This document shows positions 1 to 10,400 of a stretch of DNA of 11,108 nt, piece by piece. The stretch covers positions 1-11,108 of the forward strand of contig CAYMYI010000127.1 of assembly GCA_964394585.1 (NCBI GenBank), read 5' to 3'. Under the pieces are notes generated by a model, which worked only from the letters and a program-made list of their open reading frames with translations, was not told the origin of the DNA and ran no database searches. This DNA is from CAYUJH01 sp964394585 (GTDB lineage: Bacteria > Bacteroidota > Bacteroidia > Cytophagales > Flammeovirgaceae). Both the position numbers and the translations under genes were made by a program. The stretch's first letter is position 1. Each line of letters opens with the position of its first letter.

Positions 1-579
1 GATACCCCTGGGAAAATAATCTATGCCAATAGCCCCGGGCATGCATTAACTCGTGGCATTGGCTTCTCCCTATCGCACCAGTTTACGATGCCTCTTTCGT
101 TTAATCTTGGGTTTAATTGGCAGCGAGCGACTCAAGAAGTGGAAAACGAAACGGGGGCGCTTGAAAGCCAACCCATCGAATTTGCACCAGATTGGACGAG
201 CGTTTTCACGGCAAACTACCGCTTTCGGAAGCCACAAATCGATGTGGCATTTACCTTGCAACTTACAGGGCCTATGCAACTCCCTGAAGTATTTGATTTG
301 AACGAGGAAGGGGAGCCACTCGCTGAATCGCGCCCTACGCGTTCCCAACCATTTACGTTTGGTTCGGTGCAACTTACAAAGCAAATTAATAAGGCACTGA
401 GCCTATACGGCGGTATACAAAACCTTTTCGACTATCAGCAACCGTTTTCACCGCTTACAGGATTTAACGATCCTAACGCACTTCCGGGCTTTAGTAATCA
501 GTTCGATACTGCCTATGGTTATGCCATAGGGCATAGCAGAGAGTTTTACGTAGGTATTCGTTGGAATTTAGAAAGATAA
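1..579 (+). CDS. TonB-dependent outer-membrane receptor, C-terminal fragment
   Basis: The frame is open from base 1 to the TAA at 577-579, giving 192 residues with no start in the window; the ATG at 88 is internal. The sequence alternates short amphipathic beta-strands and turns, as in the last strands of a 22-stranded TonB-dependent barrel. The strand YGGIQNLFDYQQPFSPL, a downstream FDTAYGYAIGHSREFYVGIRW segment and the closing GIRWNLER resemble the end of Bacteroidota receptors of the FepA/BtuB-like class, rather than SusC. Such proteins import iron complexes, cofactors or metals across the outer membrane using TonB-ExbBD energy. The substrate cannot be read from this end. It ends in Arg instead of the usual aromatic residue. 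The plug domain and any carboxypeptidase-like N-terminal domain lie to the left of the window. It converges on the gene at 592-1137. Confidence 0.85.
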   Translation, partial: DTPGKIIYANSPGHALTRGIGFSLSHQFTMPLSFNLGFNWQRATQEVENETGALESQPIEFAPDWTSVFTANYRFRKPQIDVAFTLQLTGPMQLPEVFDLNEEGEPLAESRPTRSQPFTFGSVQLTKQINKALSLYGGIQNLFDYQQPFSPLTGFNDPNALPGFSNQFDTAYGYAIGHSREFYVGIRWNLER

Positions 580-591
580 TGGGAAAAGAAG

Positions 592-1137
592 CTAAAAGTT
601 GGGCAGCGATTTAAGCGTTGCCCATTCTGTCCAAAATTGCTCAAGTCCTTGTAGGATAAATGGGTCATCGGGAATGATTTTATTTTGTAGAGAGCCATAG
701 AAAGATTCTACTTCTTCTGCGAAAGAGAGAATCATGGAGCGGTATTGCATTTTTGAAATTTTACCGCTTGCTCCATTTTCTAATATCCAGATTACCTCTT
801 GTTCAGAATGTTGTACGTGGCATTCAATCCCATTTGAACAGCCAATAATAGTTACTCGATTTTGCCCTTCTTCGTTCGGAATCAAGAAATGTCCACAACA
901 AGGAATGAGTTGGTGGGAAGGGTATTGCCCGATGGAGTACTCTTCATAAAGCGTTCTTAATAAGTATAAACCAGCTGCAGTTAAGCACCATGAGCCATGG
1001 GAAGCATCGGAAATTACATGGCTGCCTACGCGGATATACAACTCGCCGTGCGAGCATAAATCTTCGGAATCGAACACGCCATTATCTTGTACCCAATGTT
1101 GACGTAATATTCGGATTTCTATCGCATCTTTTTCCAT
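592..1137 (-). CDS. Uncharacterised small protein with Cys/His motifs
   Basis: This 181-residue protein has no signal peptide or membrane segment and looks cytoplasmic. I chose the ATG at 1137 (MEKDAIEIRILRQHW). The alternative ATG at 1165-1167 adds ten residues (MNAAGLIVFY), but it sits in the loop of the terminator of the upstream gene, so those codons are probably untranslated. Visible motifs in the 181-residue numbering are DLCSHGE (C28, H30), a serine/tryptophan-containing turn then TAAGLYLLRTL (53-63), LIPCCGH (C80, C81, H83) and GCSNGIEC (C100, C106), with a helical, Trp-rich C-terminus ending near FWTEW. The spacing of DLCSHG, LLRTL, LIPCCGH and GCSNGI matches my recollection of an unnamed family of small bacterial proteins, but I cannot give a family name or function. 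The Cys/His residues could bind zinc; that is inference. It runs in the same direction as the giant gene, 44 bases after its stop. Confidence 0.75.
   Translation of the reverse strand: MEKDAIEIRILRQHWVQDNGVFDSEDLCSHGELYIRVGSHVISDASHGSWCLTAAGLYLLRTLYEEYSIGQYPSHQLIPCCGHFLIPNEEGQNRVTIIGCSNGIECHVQHSEQEVIWILENGASGKISKMQYRSMILSFAEEVESFYGSLQNKIIPDDPFILQGLEQFWTEWATLKSLPNF
601..623 (-). terminator. Possible intrinsic terminator of the small gene, overlapping its last codons
   Basis: Bases 601-608 (gggcagcg) pair with 616-623 (cgttgccc) as an 8-bp stem with one G-T wobble and a 7-base loop. On the minus strand the stem is followed by AACTTTTAGCTTCTTTT, a broken T-rich tract. The hairpin lies inside the last codons of the small gene, and its stop codon (592-594) is within the T-rich tail. 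On the plus strand the 3' side is not T-rich, so it would serve the converging receptor gene poorly. The compact convergent junction supports a terminator, but coding constraint could produce a hairpin here by chance. Confidence 0.45.
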
Positions 1138-1149
1138 ATAAAAAACTAT

Positions 1150-1177
1150 AAGCCCTGCTGCATTCACAACAGGGCTT
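1150..1177 (-). terminator. Intrinsic terminator of the giant gene
   Basis: Bases 1150-1157 (aagccctg) pair perfectly with 1170-1177 (cagggctt), an 8-bp G+C-rich stem around a 12-base loop. On the minus strand the stem is followed by ATAGTTTTTT, so the T tract begins four bases after the stem. It starts 4 bases beyond the stop codon of the giant gene (1182-1184), the expected place for its terminator. It also covers the upstream alternative start (1165-1167) of the following small gene, which supports the start at 1137 for that gene. Confidence 0.7.
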
Positions 1178-1181
1178 TGTA

Positions 1182-1475
1182 TTATCGGATAAGGGATACG
1201 CTACCATACTCGGTAATGAGTTGCCCAGCGCTTTTTTGCCCTCTGTAATTGATACGTTCTCCTGAGTACTTCACCATGTAAGGGTAGGTGCCTGCAGGCA
1301 TATCATCGAAGCGATAGATTCCATTCCAGCCTTCTTGCGGGTCGCGCGTGCGGAAAATTACTTCGCCCCACCTATTGTAAATGGTAAGTTCATAATTCAC
1401 GAAATGTGCACCTTTGGGTTGGAATGTGTCGTTAAGTCCATCGCCGTTAGGAGTAAAAGCCGTAGGGAAGAAAAT
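1182..1475 (-). other. T9SS type-B sorting domain (CHU_C / gliding-motility-associated C-terminal domain)
   Basis: The last 97 residues of the giant protein carry the hallmarks of this domain in order: IFFPTAFTPNGDGLNDTF, then YELTIYNRWGEVIF, GWNGIY, PAGTYPYMVKY and a terminal GSVSLIR. In this family the sequence directs export through the type IX system, often with the SprF-like partner, and ends in a basic or polar residue after a beta-strand. Between the VKY strand and the final GSVSLIR strand there are about 20 residues (SGERINYRGQKSAGQLITEY), which by my recollection of the family is longer than usual. A cysteine (in WELCEP) sits just before the domain. Confidence 0.93.
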
Positions 1476-4400
1476 ACGTGGTTCGCAGAGCTCCCATACA
1501 CGAACAGAATCGGTAGTTGTGCATCCCTCAGGGCTGATTAGGGTAACGTTGTATACGCCTTCTTTACCCACAGTAACTGATGGAGTGGTTGCGCCGAGAT
1601 CAGCCCAATTCCAGGCTACTACATTTTCGCCGCTGGCTGTTAGGGTAACGGCGCCTTCTTCTTCAAAACAAGCGGCGGTATCGGCTTGTGTAGTACTTAC
1701 TGGTAACGGGTGAAAAATGACCTCGGTGCTATCGGTGTACGTGCATTGTTTTTCTCCTTGCGAAATTGTGAGGGTAAGTTCATACATGCCCGACTCGCTC
1801 ACCTCTCGCGTGGCAGTAGTAATGCCATCGTTCCAACGGTAGCTAACGGCATCAAAATCTCGATAGGTTTCGGTTGCCACTGCTAGGGTAAGCGGTTCTC
1901 CTTCGCAAGCTTGGGCTAGGGCAGGCAAGTCTACGGAAGGAATTACGAAAATATGGACTGTATCGCTACTTGTACAGCCGGCTTCGGTCGATACGCTGAC
2001 AATGTAGGAAGTGTTTTCAGTCGGTGATACCGTGATAGAGGCTGTTCGTGCGCCGGTGCTCCAAGCATAGATGTTTCCTTCGCTATTTGCAGTGAGCGTA
2101 ACGGTCTCTCCTTCGCACAGGTAACGGTCGGTGCCAGCATCCACATTCGGTAAAGGAAATACATCTACTTGTTTTACGATTTCATCGGTACAGCCTGAAG
2201 CAGTAGTGATGCGTTGTAATACTTGATAACGCCCGGGAGCGGGGTAGGTGAAACCAACTTGTTCCCCTTCAGCATCGAAGCGGGCGGTGGTACCATCGAA
2301 ATCGAAATCCCATTCATAAGCGATGATTGGTCCAAAATTCGTACTTACTTGAGCATTGAACTCCGTAGGCGTTCCTACACAGGCAAATGTATTGCTGAAG
2401 TTTGCCATAGGGAATGGCGTTACTGTATAGTTTTGGCTGAGGGTATCCACACAACCTGCATTCGAAGTAACGCGCAAGCCAACGCGATACGTCCCAAATG
2501 CAGGGAATGTATGTTTGGTAAGCGGGTCTTCCGAGCGAACTTCGTAGATGCCATCTTGATCGAAATCCCACTCGTATTGTGTAATTGAACCGATAGCTAC
2601 AGTAGATAACTCAGCAGAGAAGTTAGAGATACTACCTTCGCAGACGCTAGGGGCTTCCCAGCGAGCTATTGGTGCAGGATTCACCAATACATCTTTGAAA
2701 GAAGTATCGATACATCCGCTATCGCTGGTTACTGTGAGTTGAATGGTGTAGGTTCCATAAGTTTGGTAGCGATGCGAAATAGTAGGTTCTTCAGAAGTTT
2801 CGGTAATTCCATCGCCGAAGTCCCACGCATACGACACAATAGAACCGCTGGCTATGCTAGAGGTACTTTCAAGTTGTATGGCGTTATTGCTACAGGTAGC
2901 TTCGGAAATATCGAACTGGGCTTCGGGGACAGGGTTCACCACTACTTCGCGCTTGAGCTGAGCACTACAACCCAAATCGGTAGTGGCGGTTAATGTAACC
3001 TGATAGGTACCTGCTTCATCAAATTTATGACGGATGATACGGTCAGCGGCATCAACGCTAGTGTAGGTTGTGCCGTCGCCAAAATCCCAATGATACGATT
3101 CAATCCGAGTATCTACTCCATTTTTTTCAAGAGTAGAAATGCTTTCGAAACGAATGTCTTCGCCTTGGCAAGCAGTGGTGGAGGTAAACTGCACCATAGG
3201 AGCAGGCGCAATGGAAATAAGCTGTTCGGTTGTTTCTTCGCAGCCTAATTTAGTGCGTACTGTGAGCTTAGCGGAATATTCTCCAATAGCGGCATATCGG
3301 TGTGTAACCACGCCTGCTTCTTGTGGGTTCGCTATTGTGGTAGTATTACCATCACCAAAATCCCAGATGTAGCGTTCAATTTGCGAAAGAAGTGTATCGT
3401 AGTTAAGTACATGGCGGAACGTAACATCGAGACCTACACACGCATTTTCTGAGATGAAGTTTGCCGAAATATCGGGATAGACCGTTACCTCCTTCCGGAG
3501 CGTATCAAAAACATTGTTGTTAGTACCCACCACTAAGGTTACGCTATAGGTGCCCGGCTGTGCAAAACTATATGTAGGGTTTTGAGCGGGAATCACCCGA
3601 GTGCCATCACCGAAATCCCAATACCATTGGTTAATCACATCATTTGAACCAACAGGCACATCAATGGTCGAGTTTTCTAAAAACTGAATTGGTTGTTGCC
3701 CAAAGCAAGTTTCGCTTACGGTAAAGTTAGCTTTTGGAGCAGGGAAAACCGTGATTTGTTCGGTATGGGTAGCCGAGCAGCCGTCGTTGGTGGTAGCTGT
3801 GAGGCGTACGGTGTAAACCCCCGGGGCGGTATAGCGGTAGGTAGGATTTTCAAGTGATGAAGTACCCACTCCATCGCCGAAATCCCATGCCCATTGTACG
3901 ATTTCACTCCCAAAAACAGGATTGCCTTCGGAGTCGGGCATTAACTCGGTTTCGTTATCGAAGGTTATGCCCGAGGCGGCTTCGGATGCTTTTTTGAAGG
4001 CAACTACAGGAAGCGGGGCAACTTTAACACGCACTGTGTCAGATGGTTCGCATTGCTCAGGATTATTCGGGTCGATAGCGGTAGAGCGATAATAGCGAAC
4101 GCCTGGCGTTGCCAATTCTTCAGGGGTGAGAGTGAGTTGAGGGGTTTGGCTCACAGTGTTTACTATCGCTCCATTTTGGTTTAATTCAAACCAGCGGTAC
4201 AGAATACCGTCTTCAGGAGCATCGGTAGCAACGAAGCTGATACCTGTACCAATACAGAAGGTAGTATCGGCTTGAGCCAGTATTTTCGGGGCTTTATTAA
4301 ACCGCAGGGTTACGTTTCCTTCGCTTGTGCAATCAGGGAAAGCAGTATTGGTAACTTTTAGTCGATATGTGGCTTCTATTACCGTAGCGCCTTGTGCAAA

Positions 4401-7400
4401 TTCTTGCGGTACTACCGTGAAATTGTATCGGTTAGCATTTCGCTCTGTGATGGTGCCTCCTGTAACGTTTCCTGTCCATTCATAGGTAAATCCATTTACT
4501 TCTTCTTCCTTAGGTGATAAGATAAAAGGAGTAAAACCACAAATAGGATCGGGCTGTGGAATAACCACTTTAGGGGTGCGGTAGAATGTAACTGTGGCAG
4601 TATCGGCATCGAAACAAGCTTGACTCTCCACATTATGCGCTACCATGCGATAAGCTACCACTATTTTAGCGCTTGCCGAATCGAACACGGGCTGGTTAAG
4701 CGACAAGGTAGTGGCAGTGGCTGTTTCAGTCAGCGTTCCTCCTTCTTGCCCAACGCGATCCCAATAGTATTCGAAGCCCGGTATTTGTGCTTCGTTCAGT
4801 GAGAATGTGATAGTTTCATCTTCGCAAACGTCGGTTTTATCTACTGAAATGCTAATATTTGGCCGACGCAGGAATGCCACATCAATCTCATCCGAGCGAG
4901 TACATTCTGCTTTATCAGGATTAGTAACCTTGATGCGCAGCGTTCCGGTAACTTTAGTGTTATTGCCTGCAAACGAGGCAACAGTGGCTTTCCCTATGTA
5001 TTGGTTGGCATCGGTGAATTCGATAGATCCTCCCGAAACGCTGCCATCCACCACCGACCATTCGTATAGGAAATTCGGCACCCTTGCTTGTACTGTGTTG
5101 AGGTAAATGGTGTCTTCTTGGCAAACATTGGTGCGTTCTAATTGGGCAAGTACATTGGGCGTGCGATAAATAGTAACATCGATGGTGCTTTCATTGCGGC
5201 ACGAGGGTGCATCTTTGTTAAAAATAACTAGTTTGATAGTAGCTTCGATAAATGTAGCTTCAGGAGTGAAATAGAAATTATCNNNNNNNNNNTAAATCTC
5301 ATACATACGGTCGTCTTGGCAAACGTTGTCTTTATCTTTTTGAATACCAGCATTTGGCGTACGGAAGAAAGTAAAAGGGACTTGTTGAGTGAGTTGGCAA
5401 GCCGAAGCATTTGCATTTTCTACTTGTAACCTGTACACCGCATCTATTCGGTGGGCACCAGCATCAAATTGAGGTGCCGAAGCGGTGAGGGTATGTTCAG
5501 TTAAGCTGCTCTGAGTGAAATCTCCTCCGCTTCGACTCTGTTCACTCCATTGGTAGTTAAACCCTGAAATAGCTTCTTCTGTGGGTGTAAGCGCTATGAC
5601 ATCGGTACATTCGTCTGCCTTAATTGCCTCTAGTTCAAAGTTTGGAGTACGGTAAAACGTAATGAGCTTATCTAAATCGGCTTGGTTCGCTTCTTGGTCA
5701 GGGTTAAGGCTATTTCGCACAATGAGTCGAGCATTCGCAGTTGCTACGGCTTCTCCTTCATCAAAGGAATTGATGCGCATGGTTGAAACAAACAGCGTAT
5801 CGGTTGGTGTACCTAAAATTTCAATATCACCTCCTTGAATATCCTCAGCATACCAATTGTAGAGAAACTCGGCTACATATTCGTCGCCTACAGTTGATAA
5901 GGTTACGATGTCGGAGCAGATTTGATCTTTATCATCTTGTATGGCAATGATGTTGGGGTTTCTATAAATAGTGAATAAAACGAAGTTGTCTCCTTCGCAA
6001 GTAGGTAAATTGGGTTTTGCCGCATTTCGAATATTGAGTTCATATCGACCTTTGATACGAGGTTCGCCATATCCATAATTGGGTTGGTCGAGGGTGAGTG
6101 TATGCGCATTTAGCCCTGTTTCGTTTACAGTACCCCCTTCGATTTCACTTTGAGTCCAGGTGTAGGCAAACTCAGGGATAGGCTCTTCGTCGGGGCGTAA
6201 GTCCACAGATTGGCTACCTTCATCGCCAGGTTTTACGGCTTGTGCAGCCATTTCAGGTGTTCGATAGAAATTGATATTAAATACCTCTACGTTTTCGCAA
6301 CGCGTTGGGTAAGTTTCATCGATGGCGGTAATTTGGATATCAAATGATTGAATCCCTTGCCCTAGCTGAAAGGTATTAGGGTCTAAGGTGATGCTCACAG
6401 TATTGCTGTTGTATCCGTTTAAATTTTTTGTGGTGGTTCCCGAAGGACTTGTGAAGTTTAAGTTATTGGTACTTGTTGCCAATTGCCACACATAGCGGAT
6501 TCCTGCAACAGGGTTTATGCTAATTTCGATGGTTTCATCTTCACAGGCATGTTCTGGCATAACGGTTACTGGCATTTCCGGTTCAGGGTTGAACTGCAGC
6601 CGAATGTCATCAGTATTTACACAAGCCGTAGGATAATTATTGTCGGTTACTTCGAGTTCGTAGGTAACTGATACAGGCACTTGTCCACTAAACTGTGCAC
6701 GTGCGACCATTTGGCTCAGATTTGCTGCATTTACTTGGGCTAATGTAAGCGGAGAAGATAGGTTTGATGGATTGAAGTATTGAATAGTTCCCCCTGATAC
6801 GCTTCCTACGATGCGCCATTGGTAGTTGAAGCCGGCTTGGTTAGTGACTCCAATCGTTACATCAGTATTTTCACATACCTCTCGGTCAGCGCCTAAGTCT
6901 GGTTTTGGCTCTGGGTTGAACTGTAGCGTATTTTGAACACGGTCGGCACATCCAGTGAGCGTATTGGTTACTTCAAGTTCGAGGATACCTACAGACGGAG
7001 CATTTCCCGGTACGTTTACCCTTACCACGATTTCGTTGTATGTGCCTGCTGCGTTAATGGCTGCTAAGGTAAGTGGAGTGGAAGGAGCTGCCGGGCTGAA
7101 AAATTGTGCCGTACCACCATTTGAAAAAGGAGTACTAATACTCCATGAGTAGCTGCGGTTTGCTTCTAGTGCAGTACCCGTTGTGATGGCGTCTACTTCG
7201 CAAGCCTCGTCGTTTGCTTGGTCGATTTCAGGTAGTGGATTGAAGGAAACATTTACTTCTTCTTGGACAGCGCAGGCGGTGGCATATGTATCATCGCGAA
7301 CGACTAGCCGATAGCTGGCTTCTACCGGCTGGTTAGGCGCCGAGAATGCGCCTAGGCTGAGATAATAACGGGGAAGCCCTGCACTTAAGGTAGTAGGGGT

Positions 7401-10400
7401 ACTTAGTGAAGCATCAGCAAAAAGTTGTATGGTTCCCCCTGTGGTAGGACTTATTTGTGTCCATTCATACGAAAAATTTGGATTGGTAACGGAAGGTTCT
7501 AGCAACACCACATCCTCTGGGCAAGCTACTTGATCTGTAAAGTCAATTTCAGGAAGAGGATTTACACGTACTTCAATCGGCGCTGTAATTTCTTCACAAC
7601 CATTCGAGGTTACATTGCTATTTGCCGTTAAGGTTACAAAATAAGAGGTTTGTCCGTCGGCATAGGTATCAGGCTCATCGGTGAAGGTGTAAATAGGTTC
7701 AGGGGCGGTTGAGGTATGGATTAGGTTGTTGGCGTTGTCGTAAAACTGCCATAAGTATGTTGTATTGGGCAAGTGTACAGTTTCATCTATCGAATAGGTT
7801 GTAGCATTAGTAAATGTAGTAGGATCGCCAAAACAGACTTCGGTGGGGGTAAAATCAGGTTCTGGGGTTGGTGCCACGCTAATGGTTTGCGTAACGACGT
7901 CATCGCAAAGTAATACGCCATTAATCAGCTCAGGCACTACGCGGAGTTCGATTTCATATTCGCCTGGGGCAGTAGGTGTAAATGTAAAATCGCTAACAGT
8001 AGTGTTGCCGGTATTATCGGTTACCAGCGTAGCGCCTCCGTCGGTAGTAATACGCCATTCCCATTCTAAGATGTCCAGAGCAATACCGCCCGGACCCGCT
8101 AAAGGACCTTCTGAAGCATCAATAAAATCAACCGATTCGCCTACACAGACCGTTTGAGCACCACCAAACACTGGCGATGGTTCTGCATCGGGAATCGAAA
8201 AAACGGCGTCGGCAAAATCGTAAAATACAATGCGTATTTCGTTATCAGCATCGGTGCTAGTAAAGCGGGGGTCCGAAGCATCTAAGAACTCACAAACGCT
8301 GTTCGATTCATCATCAATTACCCGAGTAGCTACGCGATACACATGGTCGCTAGGCGCAGCCGGGACGATGTAACTATCGTTGGTTGCCGACCATCCCGTG
8401 ATTGGAGTGCCATCTTGATACCAGCGATACTCAAGGGTGCTTCCTGGCATTGGCGCAGTATATCCGGCAGGGAAAGGGCGTAGCTCCACATCGCCTTGGC
8501 TTACACAAAGCGTTTGATCGGCACCTAATTCGGGCTGCGGGCATCGATATACCGATATGGTTTCTGTATCGGGTGCAGCCACCGAACAGGTTCCTTCTAC
8601 CATAATCATGATAGGAGTGTATTCTTTACTTTCCTCTCCGGCATCAATGAATGCTTCGGTATAGGTAAAGGTAGTTACTTGCCCTTCGCCAAGTGTTCCA
8701 ACGCCAAAATCCCAAAGGTAATCGTAGGTTGCAGAGGCATCGTCAGGAATACCTGTAAATTCGATTTCGAATGGATTATTGGGGTCTGCATAGCCTTGCT
8801 GATCGTCGACGGTATACGTGCCGCGCGGCCCTCCTAGGTCTAATAAATCTGCATAGGTTAAGGTAGCCTGGCAGCCGTTGTCATCGGTAATCACTATGCT
8901 GATATCGTATGGATCTACCGGGTTTTGCGAGTTTGGATAGGTAAAGAAATGCAAAGCGGCAGGCTGCGTTTTGGAAATATCATCATCCCCCGAGAAAGTC
9001 CATAAAAAGCCAATATCACCTGTGGTAGGGCTTATGTTGGAATAATCAAACGAATCCCCGTTTTCAGTAGTCCCTCCGGTGATGTTCAGCTCAATAAGCG
9101 CATTCGTATAAATATCCTGAGGAGGGCAAGAGCCTTGGTACATAGGAACAGATAAAGCTGGGTCGGTTGCATTGGGGCTGTAAATAGGTGCGGTGGCATC
9201 GGCAGGAGGATATTCATAGAGTGTGGGGTCGGGCAGGTTGAGTGCATCGGGGTTAAGCGATACTTCAAAATCTACGTCTAAGGTATAATTGATAATTTCG
9301 ACAGGAAAGGTTTCGATATCAGGGCAAGAGTTGACATCATAAATAGTGAGGGTCGCATCGTATTGTGTAGCTGCGGCGCAACCTCCTACCACGTTTAAAT
9401 CGCAGTCGATACCAGGAAAGTCGAAGGACACTTCCTCCATCGTACCGTTTTGCCTGCCATTAATTACAATATCAGCGCCCCCCGAAGTAGGTGTAAAGGT
9501 TTGCTGAATTTCCCATCGGTTGCGTTCAATGTTATAATCCATTATGGTTTCTACTTCATAATTTCCTGCGGGTACATCTCGGTGAAACCCATCTAATACT
9601 TCAACATTGGGGCTTTCTACAAGCCAAGTAGCGCCTTGAAACGGCTGAATGCCTTGAGTTCTGGGTAAATCGATGGCATCTTCAAAATCAGTTCTAAACG
9701 TGATAAATGAACCTTGGCAACGCGGTAAGATGACTACCGGGTCAAGTTCAATCTCAGGCTTTGTCGGTCTAATTTTAGCAGTTGTTGTTTGAGGGGTACA
9801 AGTTCCATCGTCTATGGTGAGGGAAACTACAAAATGCCCATCTTGGGGAATATTTGTGCGGTTATATGCATAATAAATAGCATCGGGTTCAGTGCGCGAT
9901 TCGGTTACCGTTACTGTTGAGCCGGTACCGTCTTCATCGTACTGCCAAGTCCAATCGTAGACGTTCGGGGCAGTGCGGGTGATGTTGAGGGTAGTACCAT
10001 CGCCAAAATCCCAATCCCACTGTTGTATAGGATTTAAGGATGTGCTAATGTCGTTAAAACGAACGGCAAACGTATTGGCATCGCTCGAGAAGTTGGTGTT
10101 ATCGATTTGATCGTCGGCGCAAGTGCCTGCTTCACAATAATCGAAAATGGGTTGAGGTCCTTCTACGCGTATCCAATCTACATAGGTGTTCTCTAAGCGG
10201 CAGCCCTGTGCAGTAGTCAGAATTACCTTTACAGAATACAGCCCGGGTTCGTTATAATCGACCGTTGCGATAAAATTAGCAGGGTCATTGGCGCGAAATA
10301 CTTCTCCATTGCCAAATTCTATGTAATAACTCTGAATAGTAGTACCCGTTACAGAGATTCCGCTACCATCGAACGTAACGTTGGTAAGTGGGGCACACCC

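Noticed and set aside
734..949. A 71-codon plus-strand frame antisense to the small gene
   Set aside because: It is a shadow of the real minus-strand gene, with no start signal and a composition typical of an antisense frame.
592..1137. The small gene as an immunity protein for a toxin carried by the giant protein
   Set aside because: The giant protein ends in an intact sorting domain with no C-terminal toxin domain, and a terminator separates the genes, so only gene order supports the idea.
1135..1165. A Bacteroidota-type promoter (TTG with a TAnnTTTG-like TAGTTTTT) before the small gene
   Set aside because: The -7-like element would lie about five bases before the ATG and is part of the terminator T tract, so it would need a leaderless transcript and matches imperfectly.
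2161..7565. Recently duplicated DNA repeats or a CRISPR-like array
   Set aside because: The periodicity is at protein level with a period near 255-330 bases. Short linker-coding stretches compared by eye differ in sequence, and no short direct repeats with unique spacers are present.
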